From the NCBI RefSeq assembly GCF_001654835.1, contig NZ_LXEP01000008.1:124001-188000 (forward strand): DNA of 64,000 nucleotides, read 5' to 3'. The notes beneath the pieces were generated by a model, which had not been told where the DNA came from, did no database searches, and worked only from the letters and a program-made list of their open reading frames with translations. The stretch comes from Buttiauxella gaviniae ATCC 51604. GTDB lineage: Bacteria; Pseudomonadota; Gammaproteobacteria; Enterobacterales; Enterobacteriaceae. The translations under genes and the position numbers were made by a program. How positions within the stretch are numbered: the first letter of the stretch is position 1; the number at the start of each line of letters is the position of its first letter. Of the stretch, positions 21,301-29,221 are shown piece after piece.

Positions 21301-23288
21301 AGACCAGAGACCGCCAGTTTCTCACCTTTAGCATTGGCATAAACGATATCAAAACCTGCGTTCGTGTCCTCGTCGACTATCGGCTGGATTCGTGTGCTGT
21401 CGGTGCGGTAATCGTAAATTTCTTTACTCGCAAATTGAGGACGAATGCCCGGTAGTGCTTCCGCAGGCCAAATAGCTTGCTCCGCACGGCGTGTTACCGG
21501 ACGGCCACCTGACTCTAGCAAGCTGGCTTGCAGTACCAGCCGTAATGGTGAGTGAACATCTGCCCATTGACTATCTGTGCTTACCGTTGTTTTGCCTTGT
21601 TCATCAAGCTGAAGCTGAACCTCATCAAGATTTCGGGTGAGGTTTTCCTCGTTAATGTCGCCAAACTGGAAGCCTGGTAAGGCCGATACAGCTTCACGTA
21701 ATGGGCGCAGGAACAATTGCCCTTGCAAGCTGTTCCCGGAAGCTGGTGCACCGTACAAATAACGCCCGGCAATCTGGAAATTCACAGACTCATCAGGGCC
21801 AACGGATTGCGATTGGTTTGCGATGTTCAGAGCCATACGCTCCGGCATGAAGTCTTCAACTTTAAAAGCCCAAATGCGTGGCTGGTTATCACCCGTATTT
21901 ACACGCACTTGCCAGTTACCCGTTTGTACATCCTGACTTAGCGGATAACTGAACTGATATAAGCCATTTTCTGATTGCCAGACCTGCGTTCTGGCGACTT
22001 GGCCATCAGGTTTTACAACTTCCAGTTTTACTGGCTGTGCTGGTAATACCTTCCCGTCACTATCACGTAACAATGCATTCAGCAGTACTGTTTCCCCAGG
22101 GCGGTAGAGATCCCTTGGGCCAAACATAAACAGCTCCTTACTGAAACCGGGCTCACCAGCAATGTTAAACTCGGCCAGATCCAGCGCCGGGCGGTTTAAG
22201 TCTAGCATCGTCGTCTGCTCGCTTGTTCTCGCCAGCAACAACGTGCCTTTTTCTATTTTCTCAAGCACCGCATGACCATCGCCATCACTCTTAGCCTGTG
22301 CAAGCGTGTGCCCTTTTTCATCAAGCAACGTGATTTCGACATCTGATTGTGCAGCACCATTTTCAAGACTTTGAGTAAACACATCCAGGCGGTCATGGTA
22401 GCGGTGAGCTGACACCCCGATATCACTTAAAGTAAACAACGTCGCCGCGTTGCTGTAACTGTAATGGCCTGCCTGATTCATAATGGCGATATAGACGCCT
22501 GGCTGTTGCAGCGGCTTAATCTCGCCTAACGGTAGCAATAATTTTTCGCGGGTATTACGTGCCGGATTAAGATCGAACCTGCCGCTGTAAACTAAGTCAG
22601 CAAGTTTTAATAGATTGTCCGATTCCCAATTAGATACTGAGTTTCGGTATTGCCACTGGCTAACAAAGGAACCTAGTGATTCACTTTTTATACGGTAGAA
22701 ATTGACGTCAATTTTATCGACGTTGAGCGCCATGACCGGTAAACCGGCAATAACTTTGGTCGGAAGTAATGACCCCCGGCTGGCAAAACCAACGCTCGGT
22801 TGAATATCACGGGTTGAAATTTGCTTCTCAAAATTACTATCGAATGTCGCTTTATTTAGTGCAAGCAGCCCACTATCAACGGTCAAAATCAGTTCACGTT
22901 TCGGCTCGAGATGGCGTAAACGCAATTCTTTGAGGTCGGCTGAAAGCTCCCACGCACCATCAACTTTCCCGCTGGTTTTATCGACTAAATGCGCCACCCG
23001 GGAGAAATCCTGGTTGAGATCTAAGGGAATCGAGAACGTGAGTACCAACGTGCTTGCGCCATCAAGCTGTACTTCAGAGGCATCAAGCAATTTAAGCGGC
23101 TTGCCTGCTGAATCCTTCGCCAGTTTTTCAAGCTGCGGGGCATCAGGCTTAACTGGGGCAGCAACCTGTTGCTGAGCGGAAGTTTCGCTCTTCGCCACCG
23201 GTTTTGGTTTGTCGTTATTGTCACAGCCCGCAAGTGCCAAAGCAGCCATTAGCGTTGCTGCCAGTCCTACCAGACGAATTGATCTCAT
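18324..23288 (-). CDS. yfhM: Bacterial alpha-2-macroglobulin lipoprotein YfhM
   Basis: This 1654-residue periplasmic lipoprotein is a protease trap modelled on eukaryotic alpha-2-macroglobulin: cleavage of a bait region exposes a reactive thioester. The signal peptide ends in LALAGC, so Cys22 is lipidated. The thioester motif YGCLEQTT is present, with the reactive cysteine at residue 1189, close to the position in E. coli. Repeated MG-type beta domains precede it (for example RDLYRPGETVLLNALLRD and KPSYKPGDTINLHISAP). It starts the yfhM-pbpC unit; its promoter should lie in the gap up to 23609. Confidence 0.96.
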   Translation of the reverse strand: MRSIRLVGLAATLMAALALAGCDNNDKPKPVAKSETSAQQQVAAPVKPDAPQLEKLAKDSAGKPLKLLDASEVQLDGASTLVLTFSIPLDLNQDFSRVAHLVDKTSGKVDGAWELSADLKELRLRHLEPKRELILTVDSGLLALNKATFDSNFEKQISTRDIQPSVGFASRGSLLPTKVIAGLPVMALNVDKIDVNFYRIKSESLGSFVSQWQYRNSVSNWESDNLLKLADLVYSGRFDLNPARNTREKLLLPLGEIKPLQQPGVYIAIMNQAGHYSYSNAATLFTLSDIGVSAHRYHDRLDVFTQSLENGAAQSDVEITLLDEKGHTLAQAKSDGDGHAVLEKIEKGTLLLARTSEQTTMLDLNRPALDLAEFNIAGEPGFSKELFMFGPRDLYRPGETVLLNALLRDSDGKVLPAQPVKLEVVKPDGQVARTQVWQSENGLYQFSYPLSQDVQTGNWQVRVNTGDNQPRIWAFKVEDFMPERMALNIANQSQSVGPDESVNFQIAGRYLYGAPASGNSLQGQLFLRPLREAVSALPGFQFGDINEENLTRNLDEVQLQLDEQGKTTVSTDSQWADVHSPLRLVLQASLLESGGRPVTRRAEQAIWPAEALPGIRPQFASKEIYDYRTDSTRIQPIVDEDTNAGFDIVYANAKGEKLAVSGLEVRLIRERRDYFWNWEEGQGWQSQYDQKDLVEAEQKLDLAAGETGKVAFPVEWGSYRLEVRDPDTNIVSSIRFWAGYTWQDNSDGEGAVRPDRVTLKIDKPSYKPGDTINLHISAPAAGKGYAMVESSDGPLWWKEIDVPEKGLDIAIPVDKSWQRHDLYLSTLVIRPGDKSRASTPKRSVGILHLPLGDESRRLALSLEAPTKMRPNQNLTVKVKTKPINGEMPKQIHVLVSAVDSGVLNITDYKTPDPWEAFFGRKRYGADLYDIYGQVIEGEGRLAALRFGGDGDEGDELSRGGKKPVNHVTIIAQQAQPVQLDANGEGTVTLPIGDFNGELRVMAQAWTNDHFGNSDEKVVVAAPLVTELAAPRFMASGDSSRLAMDLTNLTDQPQQLSINLKTTGLIALNSASVQSVTLLPGARKTVFIPVRALNGFGDGELAAQITGLSLPGETFAPQQKQWKLGVRPPFPAQNINSGAVLAAGEVWDIPPQHISGLAPATLEGQVLLSGRPPLNLARYIRELKAYPYGCLEQTTSGLFPSLYTNQAQLAALGITGTSDEQRRAAIDLGIARLLDMQRDNGSFGLWDKEGPEEYWLTAYVTDFLVRASEQGYSVNTDSLNKANQRLLRYLQDSGVIALRYSDDAAASKFAVQAYAAQVLARQQKAPLGALRELWLRHSSARAGLPLVQLGVALKLMGDAPRGDEAIKLGLQTSRSDERIWMADYGSELRDKAMMLSLLEENKLLPEQQNQLLMDLSNLAYSQRWLSTQESNALFLAGRNWQTAKGDWQSQVSFATESLSGTQSATRNLSAEQLAGLQITNNGTGNLYLRLDTVGYPQQAPAPYSNVLHIERHFLDAKGNSKSLSELKSGELVMVWLDVWADKNVPDALVVDLLPAGLELENQNLSESSANLSDSDSQIQGLLNQMQQADIQHMEFRDDRFVAALPLNEGQHATLVYLARAVTPGSYNVPVSQVESMYVPQWRATGTSTGMLTVHP

Positions 23289-23609
23289 TTTTATCCCTGG
23301 CCGATAGGGCCCATTAAATCACCAAGTTCTACAACTATTATGCGGGTTCATCAGAAAAACGAAAGTATCCAAATTCTGCATTGCGTACTCGCTCGCAAAG
23401 GGAAGCTGGCATCGTGCAACGGTTTCATCAGCGTGTCGTTTCAAAGTGCAAGCGCGATCACAACCTGAAAGGTTACATGTTACTTTGTGAGTCATTTGTT
23501 TTTAAAACAATAGGATAGATAGATGAAGTGCCTTTTTTCTTGCTACATTTCTGGCTGAGTCGCTGCCTCAACGCGGTGTTTAGCCAAAGTAATAATAAGA
23601 GACTGCTAA
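23289..23609. other. Divergent promoter region with AT palindrome
   Basis: This 321-bp region separates yfhM from the rightward alpha-glucoside genes and holds no ORF I can support. A 15-bp palindrome TTGTTTT-T-AAAACAA lies at 23496-23510, about 100 nt upstream of the permease start. It is a reasonable candidate operator for the RpiR-type regulator encoded at the other end of the cluster; no binding data support this. Confidence 0.35.
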
Positions 23610-25154
23610 ATGAAAAGTGCCGTTAATGCCCTACAAAACTTCGGAAAATCGCTCTACGGCCCAGTACTTATTTTACCCATCGTCGGTTTATTTATCGCGT
23701 TTGGTAATGTATTGGGCAATGGAAACCTGGCCGAGTACTTACCGTTCCTCGGTCACTCTTCTATTCAGCATACGGGTGTGCTGATCGCTAAATCTGCCGT
23801 TTCGGTACTGGCAAACCTGGCTCTGGTGTTTGGCGTTGGGATCCCAATTGGCCTTGCTGCAAAAGACAAAGGATATGCAGCATTGATTGGCCTGGTCACT
23901 TTTATCGTCTTCATTAATGCGATGAATGTAACGTTGCAATTGCAGGGCGAATTAGCACCTGCCGACCAAATGCGGGCCGCTGGGCAAAGCATGGTTTTAG
24001 GTGTGCAAGTGCTTGAGATGGGTGTTTTTGCCGGGATACTGACCGGGGCGCTTTCAGGATATCTGTACAACCGCTATTCCAGCGTACAGTTTTCTGGCGC
24101 GATGGCCATTTACTCCGGCCACTGTTTTGTCGCCATTATTATACTGCCGGTTTCAATGTTGCTTGGCGTGGTGATGAGTGAACTCTGGCCATTTGCTCAG
24201 CATGGTATCAGCGCACTGGCGCTGGCTATTAAAGGTGCCGGGGCATTTGGCGTTGCCATCTACGGTTTCCTGGAGCGCATTCTGGTGCCAACGGGTCTAC
24301 ATCACCTTGTTTATACCCCATTCCTGTATACCGAATTAGGGGGGACTGCCGATGTTTGCGGCAGCGTTTACCAGGGCGCGCGCAATATTTACTTCGCAGA
24401 AATGGCATGTCCGAGCGTCCATCAACTTAGCAGCACCGTTGTTTGGGATGCACGCGGCATAAGCAAAATGTTCGGCCTCCCTGCTGCGGCCCTTGCGATG
24501 TATATGACGGCGAAACCTGAGCGCAATGCAGCAGCCAAAGCCATTCTCATCCCGGCAGCCCTGACATCCATGCTGGTTGGTGTTACGGAGCCACTGGAGT
24601 TTTCCTTCCTGTTTGTCGCCCCACTGCTGTTCGGCGTGCATGCGGTACTGACTGGTATTGGCATGATGCTGTTCTATCTGCTGGGCGTTCACGCCATCGG
24701 TGCCAACGGAATTATCGATTTCATTCTCTATAACCTGCCGCTTGGCACCGAGAAGTCCAACTGGCCGATGTACATCGCGGTCGGGCTGGTGATGTCGGTT
24801 ATCTATTTCTTGGTGTTCCGTTTCCTGATTCGCCGTTTCGATATGAAAACGCCGGGGCGTGAGAGTGATGACCAGGAGACAAAACTGTATAGCAAACAAG
24901 AGTATCAAGCCAAAGGCAGCAACGATGGCTTGGGTGAAGCGATTATCGAAGGCCTCGGTGGCCGGGCCAATATTGAAGTAGTCGACAACTGTTACACCCG
25001 CTTGCGAGTCACGGTGCGCGATGTGTCAGTTATCGACGAACCCCGCCTGAAATCAACGGGTGCGAAAGGGGTCATTAAACAAGGTAATAACGTTCAGGTG
25101 GTCTACGGGCTGCATGTCAAAAAAATGCGTGAAGCAGTAGAGACATTTCTCTAA
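23610..25154 (+). CDS. PTS alpha-glucoside-type permease, EIICB
   Basis: The 514-residue product is a phosphotransferase permease with an N-terminal EIIC membrane domain (about residues 1-415; YGPVLILPIVGLFIAFG, FLERILVPTGLHHLVYTPF, GVTEPLEFSFLFVAPLLFGVH) and a C-terminal EIIB domain with the phosphocysteine at residue 461 (NCYTRLRVTVRD). It lacks an EIIA domain, so it probably takes phosphate from the glucose EIIA (Crr). The EIIC signature and the GH4 gene 8 nt downstream point to alpha-glucosides such as maltose, palatinose or sucrose isomers (compare Klebsiella AglA). The exact sugar cannot be read from sequence. Confidence 0.88.
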   Translation: MKSAVNALQNFGKSLYGPVLILPIVGLFIAFGNVLGNGNLAEYLPFLGHSSIQHTGVLIAKSAVSVLANLALVFGVGIPIGLAAKDKGYAALIGLVTFIVFINAMNVTLQLQGELAPADQMRAAGQSMVLGVQVLEMGVFAGILTGALSGYLYNRYSSVQFSGAMAIYSGHCFVAIIILPVSMLLGVVMSELWPFAQHGISALALAIKGAGAFGVAIYGFLERILVPTGLHHLVYTPFLYTELGGTADVCGSVYQGARNIYFAEMACPSVHQLSSTVVWDARGISKMFGLPAAALAMYMTAKPERNAAAKAILIPAALTSMLVGVTEPLEFSFLFVAPLLFGVHAVLTGIGMMLFYLLGVHAIGANGIIDFILYNLPLGTEKSNWPMYIAVGLVMSVIYFLVFRFLIRRFDMKTPGRESDDQETKLYSKQEYQAKGSNDGLGEAIIEGLGGRANIEVVDNCYTRLRVTVRDVSVIDEPRLKSTGAKGVIKQGNNVQVVYGLHVKKMREAVETFL

Positions 25155-25162
25155 AGGAGTCA

Positions 25163-26530
25163 ATGATGTTTAAACCCCCATTTATTTTGTCCATTGCCGG
25201 TGGCGGTAGTACTTACGCGCCGGGCATTGTTAAAAGCCTGATGGTTCGCCTGGCTGATTTCCCCTTAGCTGAGATTCGCCTCTACGATATTGATGGTGAG
25301 CGCCAGTCAGTGATTGCGCCGGTGGTTGAGAAAGTCATTCGCGACCATAGCCAAAGCATAAAATTCACCGTAACTACTGACCCAGAAGTTGCCTTTAGTG
25401 GTGCCCATTTTGTCTTCGCACAAATGCGCGTCGGGCAATATAAGATGCGTGAGCAGGATGAAAAAATCCCTCTACGCCATGGTGTGGTTGGGCAAGAAAC
25501 CTGCGGGCCAGGCGGCCTGGCATATGGCCTGCGCACCATTTTGCCTATGGTCGAGTTATGTGATTTTGTTGAGCGTTACGCCCATCAAAAAGCGTGGATT
25601 GTGAACTATTCCAATCCGGCGGCAATTGTTGCTGAAGGGGTTCGTCGTCTGCGCCCGAAAGCTCGCGTGTTAAATATTTGCGATATGCCGGTGGCGGCAA
25701 TGCGCAATATGGGTGCCATTCTTGGGGTTGATCGCCACAAGCTGGAAGTCGATTACTTCGGCCTGAACCATTTCGGCTGGTTTACCCGCGTGCTGGTTGA
25801 TGGAGAAGACCGCCTGCCGGAGCTGCGCCGCCATATCGCTAAGTTTGGCCTACTGACAGAAGATGCCGCACAAACCGATCCGCAACATTCCGACCCGTCA
25901 TGGGTGAAAACCTGGCGTCACATTAAGCCGATTATGGACCATTTCCCGGAATATCTGCCGAACCCGTATTTGCAGTATTACCTAATGCCAAACGACATCG
26001 TTGAGCACCAAAACCCTGATTACACTCGTGCCAACGAAGTGATGGATGGGCGCGAGAAGAAGCTGTTTGCAGCGGCGGATGAATACAAAAAAACCGGGAT
26101 TTTGCCGGACGCATTCCATGTTGGCGTACACGGTGCCTTTATTGTTGATGTCGCTTGTTCACTGGCCTTTGATTTGCGCCAGCGTCACCTGGTGATTGTG
26201 GAAAACAAAGGGGCGATTGCCAACCTGCCGTATGACGCAATGGTTGAAGTCCCGGCTTATATCACTTCCGAAGGGCCAGAACCGGTACGCATGGGTGCGG
26301 TTCCACTGTTCCATCAGACATTATTGATGCAGCAGCTAGCTTCAGAACAATTGCTGGTCGAAGCCACTATCGAAGGCAGTTATGAAAAGGCATTGCAGGC
26401 GTTTACGCTCAACCGCACCGTGCCTACTATGCAACATGCAAAAGCGATTCTCGACGATATGATTGAAGCTAATCGCGATTACTGGCCGCAACTGCAACAG
26501 GCCTGGAAAGATGGCGAGGCTGTGAAATAG
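25163..26530 (+). CDS. 6-phospho-alpha-glucosidase, glycoside hydrolase family 4
   Basis: GH4 enzymes cleave phosphorylated glucosides by an NAD+- and Mn2+-dependent redox mechanism. The 455-residue product has the NAD-binding AGGGSTYAPG at the N terminus, the GVVGQETCGPGG loop, Cys173 in ICDMP and His203 in LNHFGW, which bind the metal. It resembles AglB/GlvA proteins, so it should hydrolyse the phosphorylated sugar delivered by the adjacent permease. ATGs occur at 25163 and 25166; AAGGAG at 25154-25159 is better spaced for the second (6 nt), giving 454 residues. No terminator follows before sseA. Confidence 0.9.
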   Translation: MMFKPPFILSIAGGGSTYAPGIVKSLMVRLADFPLAEIRLYDIDGERQSVIAPVVEKVIRDHSQSIKFTVTTDPEVAFSGAHFVFAQMRVGQYKMREQDEKIPLRHGVVGQETCGPGGLAYGLRTILPMVELCDFVERYAHQKAWIVNYSNPAAIVAEGVRRLRPKARVLNICDMPVAAMRNMGAILGVDRHKLEVDYFGLNHFGWFTRVLVDGEDRLPELRRHIAKFGLLTEDAAQTDPQHSDPSWVKTWRHIKPIMDHFPEYLPNPYLQYYLMPNDIVEHQNPDYTRANEVMDGREKKLFAAADEYKKTGILPDAFHVGVHGAFIVDVACSLAFDLRQRHLVIVENKGAIANLPYDAMVEVPAYITSEGPEPVRMGAVPLFHQTLLMQQLASEQLLVEATIEGSYEKALQAFTLNRTVPTMQHAKAILDDMIEANRDYWPQLQQAWKDGEAVK

Positions 26531-26562
26531 TTTTGCAATAAATACGAGGCACCTCGCGCACC

Positions 26563-26641
26563 TGGACATGGTTGCTTGTCGGTTTGGTGAAAAACACCGA
26601 CAATCCGAGAGTAAATAACGATTCGGAGGCAACCATGTCCA
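26563..26641 (+). promoter_or_regulatory. Predicted three-way-junction RNA covering the sseA ribosome site
   Basis: A perfect 13-bp inverted repeat (26563-26575 and 26629-26641) closes a 79-nt segment whose 3' arm contains the sseA ATG (26635). Inside are an 8-bp hairpin (TTGTCGGT 26576-26583 / ACCGACAA 26596-26603) and a 5-bp hairpin (TCCGA 26604-26608 / TCGGA 26623-26627) that takes in part of the GGAGG ribosome site. The helices abut almost without unpaired bases. If formed in the mRNA, translation of sseA would be off until the fold is opened. The structure is read by eye; its function is inference. Confidence 0.5.
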
Positions 26642-27489
26642 CCACTTTCTTCGTTGCGGGCGACTGGCTCGCAGAACATATTAATGATGAGAACATCCAG
26701 ATTATTGATGCTCGCATGGCACCAGCTGGTCAGGAACATTTACGTGATATGCAGGCTGAGTACCGTGCCGGCCATCTGCCTGGCGCAGTGTTTTTCGATA
26801 TCGAAGCCCTTTCCGACCACACCAGCCCTTTACCACATATGATGCCGCGTGCTGAAGCCTTTGCTGTCGCCATGCGAGAGCTGGGTATCAGTAGTGATAA
26901 ACATCTGGTTGTTTACGATGAAGGCAACCTGTTCTCCGCACCGCGGGCATGGTGGATGCTGCGTACTTTCGGCGTTGAAAGTGTGTCGATTCTGGCTGGT
27001 GGCCTGGCCGACTGGCAGCGTGAAGAACTGCCTCTACAGCAAGGTGATGTTGAATTGCCGGAAGGCGATTTCGACGTGAATTTCGATCCAATGGTGATTA
27101 AGCGCCTGACCGATGTTCTGCTGGTTAGCCATGAAGGCACTGCGCAGATTGTTGATGCTCGCCCTGCTCCACGTTTTAACGCACAAGCGGATGAACCTCG
27201 TCCTGGTTTAAGGCGTGGGCATATTCCAGGTGCGCTGAACGTACCCTGGGGCGATCTGGTAGAAAATGGTCAGTTGAAAACTACCGATGAACTGAGTGAA
27301 ATCTTTACCCGCCAGGGCGTGAGCTTTGATAAACCGATTATCGCCAGTTGCGGTTCAGGCGTAACAGCAGCAGTGGTGGTATTGGCGTTAACCACGCTTG
27401 GCGTTAACGGTGTTTCATTGTACGACGGCTCCTGGAGTGAATGGGGAGCACGACCGGATTTACCCGTCGAACCTGCTCAAGCACAGTAA
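26635..27489 (+). CDS. sseA: 3-mercaptopyruvate sulfurtransferase
   Basis: SseA transfers sulfur from 3-mercaptopyruvate to cyanide or thiol acceptors in the cytoplasm. The 284-residue protein has two rhodanese domains: an inactive N-terminal one (ending in ILAGGLADWQ) and a catalytic C-terminal one with the active cysteine at residue 239 in CGSGVTA, the loop sequence of mercaptopyruvate enzymes. The frame extends upstream to 26572, but the ATG at 26635 follows GGAGG and matches E. coli (MSTT). In E. coli it directly follows the yfhM side; here the permease and GH4 genes come between, and its stop overlaps the next regulator start (TAATG). Confidence 0.95.
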   Translation: MSTTFFVAGDWLAEHINDENIQIIDARMAPAGQEHLRDMQAEYRAGHLPGAVFFDIEALSDHTSPLPHMMPRAEAFAVAMRELGISSDKHLVVYDEGNLFSAPRAWWMLRTFGVESVSILAGGLADWQREELPLQQGDVELPEGDFDVNFDPMVIKRLTDVLLVSHEGTAQIVDARPAPRFNAQADEPRPGLRRGHIPGALNVPWGDLVENGQLKTTDELSEIFTRQGVSFDKPIIASCGSGVTAAVVVLALTTLGVNGVSLYDGSWSEWGARPDLPVEPAQAQ

Positions 27490-28262
27490 TGGACAACCGA
27501 CTGGCAGGTCTTCTTGAGCGCGGGGAATCTTTAACCCGCGCTGAATACCGCGTTCTCTCGCACGTGACAAACCACCCATTGCTGGTAGGTAATATCACGG
27601 TGCGGGAACTTGCTCAGGTGACTTTTGTTTCCAGCGCCACCATTATGCGACTGTGCCAGAAGCTCGGATTTAGCGGTTACAGCGAGTTTATCTGGCATTG
27701 TAAGCAGCTACTTTCCAGCACCCCGCACATTGCTAACCAACCTGCTCAGTCCACCAGCGAACTGCCGGTTTTATTTGATCAGTTTGTCGATAATTACCGC
27801 CAGACTTTCCGTTGGGTCACGCCTGAACTGATGGCGGAGTTTGCGACATTACTGCGGGAAAAAGAGAGTTTCTTTTTGTACGGAGCCGGGTTTTCTTATT
27901 TATTCGCGGAATACCTGACCAAGAAACTTCAGGTGTTGGGGAAAACGGCGTTTATTTCCGGGCCGGGCGACAGTCGGGGCATCTTTTTAAGTAACGCCTC
28001 AAAGTATCAGGTGTTTGTCGCCATTTCTCGCAGCGGTGAAACAGAGCAAGTATTGGATAAGGCGCGGGTCGCGCAAAATGTGGGGATGTCGATTGTGGCG
28101 TTCACGCGAGCATCGCCAAACAGTTTATCCGAACTGGCTGATGTGCATTTTCCGCTGTATGACGAGGCAATCCACTATGCGGCAGAAGCCGCCGGGATCA
28201 CTTCATTTGAGTCGAATCTGGTGATGCTGATTGATTTATTGCTGTTGCAGGCAACAGCATAA
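27489..28262 (+). CDS. RpiR/MurR-family transcriptional regulator
   Basis: The 257-residue protein has an N-terminal helix-turn-helix domain (GNITVRELAQVTFVSSATIMRLCQKLGFSGYSEF, split here as its first and last parts, about residues 33-70) and a C-terminal SIS sugar-phosphate domain (about 115-245; FLYGAGFSYLFAEYL, AISRSGETEQVL). Such proteins commonly control nearby sugar-phosphate genes, so the likely targets are the permease and GH4 genes at 23610-26530, with a phosphorylated glucoside as effector. The ATG at 27489 overlaps the sseA stop by one base; the longer frame from 27441 only runs inside sseA. It ends 4 nt from the convergent sseB. Confidence 0.85.
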   Translation: MDNRLAGLLERGESLTRAEYRVLSHVTNHPLLVGNITVRELAQVTFVSSATIMRLCQKLGFSGYSEFIWHCKQLLSSTPHIANQPAQSTSELPVLFDQFVDNYRQTFRWVTPELMAEFATLLREKESFFLYGAGFSYLFAEYLTKKLQVLGKTAFISGPGDSRGIFLSNASKYQVFVAISRSGETEQVLDKARVAQNVGMSIVAFTRASPNSLSELADVHFPLYDEAIHYAAEAAGITSFESNLVMLIDLLLLQATA

Positions 28263-28266
28263 AAAA

Positions 28267-29043
28267 TCAGATAATCCGGTTGGTTTTAAAATCACGCAGG
28301 AAACTGCCCCAACGGCGTTCATAGAAAGGTGTAATGTGCGCCATCATAAAGTGGCTGATGCCCTTCTCACCTTCCGCCACCAGGCAAATATCGACTGGCT
28401 CGTCGCCCGGTAAGGTGTCCGTTGCAACACTTCCCGCCTGGCGAATAATCGCGTCGATATCACCTTCAGCTTCAATACCAATCAGCAGGTTCGGTTGTTC
28501 ATCTGCATGTTCTTTAATGGAGCAGATAAACGCACGTTTTACCGTTTTCAGGTTTTTAAACAGCGTAGTGAGCGAGTCGACCATTTGTGCCGGTGGCTCA
28601 GCCACTTCGGAAAGCAGCAAAGATGTCCCGCCATCCAGCACTTCCTGCTGAGTTAACGGGTCGCTTTCGTCGCTGATTAAATGGGTGATTTCACGCGGGG
28701 TGAATTCTTTGCCGGTTGGCAATTTCGCGTTCAGGAACAGCGTCGCGCCCTGCGTCATTTCAAACAGTGTGCGCACCGGCATTACCACAAACGCTTGCTC
28801 GTGGCTGATGGCTTGTTGCAGCGCTTCAACGGAGGTGAAGAAGGGAATGACGGATGTGCCGTCATCTTTTTCCCAGTGCTGCAATTCGACTGCACTATCG
28901 GCGTCAATAGCTTCGCCTTCAGCGGCGGTACCCGGTACCCAAACGGTGGATTCCAGTAACACGCGGAAGAATGCCGGGCGGTGAGCGGGTTCCGTGGCGG
29001 CCTGCTCAAGCAGCGTTTCGAGTTCGTTTTTTGCTTCTGACAT
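28267..29043 (-). CDS. sseB: Serine-sensitivity-associated protein SseB
   Basis: SseB is a cytoplasmic protein named because its gene, with sseA, alters serine sensitivity in E. coli; its biochemical role is unknown. The 258 residues match E. coli in length, with the SseB domain in about residues 20-140 (PAFFRVLLESTVWVPG, GTSVIPFFTSVEALQQA, FVVMPVRTLFEMT) and a C-terminal domain ending FYERRWGSFLRDFKTNRII. The frame continues upstream to 29199, but the ATG at 29043 (MSEAKNELE) matches the family. It is not the unrelated Salmonella pathogenicity-island SseB. Confidence 0.94.
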   Translation of the reverse strand: MSEAKNELETLLEQAATEPAHRPAFFRVLLESTVWVPGTAAEGEAIDADSAVELQHWEKDDGTSVIPFFTSVEALQQAISHEQAFVVMPVRTLFEMTQGATLFLNAKLPTGKEFTPREITHLISDESDPLTQQEVLDGGTSLLLSEVAEPPAQMVDSLTTLFKNLKTVKRAFICSIKEHADEQPNLLIGIEAEGDIDAIIRQAGSVATDTLPGDEPVDICLVAEGEKGISHFMMAHITPFYERRWGSFLRDFKTNRII

Positions 29044-29124
29044 GGTAATTCCAGGGGAAAACAGAATGAGAATTTGTTTGGTAGATAAATGAAGTGCCAT
29101 CCACCGCTCGCTTACCAGCAATAT

Positions 29125-29205
29125 GGTGGATGTCGCTTCGCTAATCCACCCTACAACTGCTTTCATTACCTTCGTATGTCGGATTAGCGTTAGCGACATC
29201 CGACA
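29125..29205. repeat. Two REP-like palindromes between sseB and pepB
   Basis: Two imperfect stem-loops lie in tandem: 29125-29150 (GGTGGATGTCGCTTCGCTAATCCACC as two arms, GGTGGAT and ATCCACC) and 29177-29205 (arms TGTCGGAT and ATCCGACA). Both contain the TAGCG-type core typical of enterobacterial extragenic palindromes. They could stabilise or end the pepB-side transcript. Confidence 0.6.
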
Positions 29206-29221
29206 TTAACTTGAGGTAACG

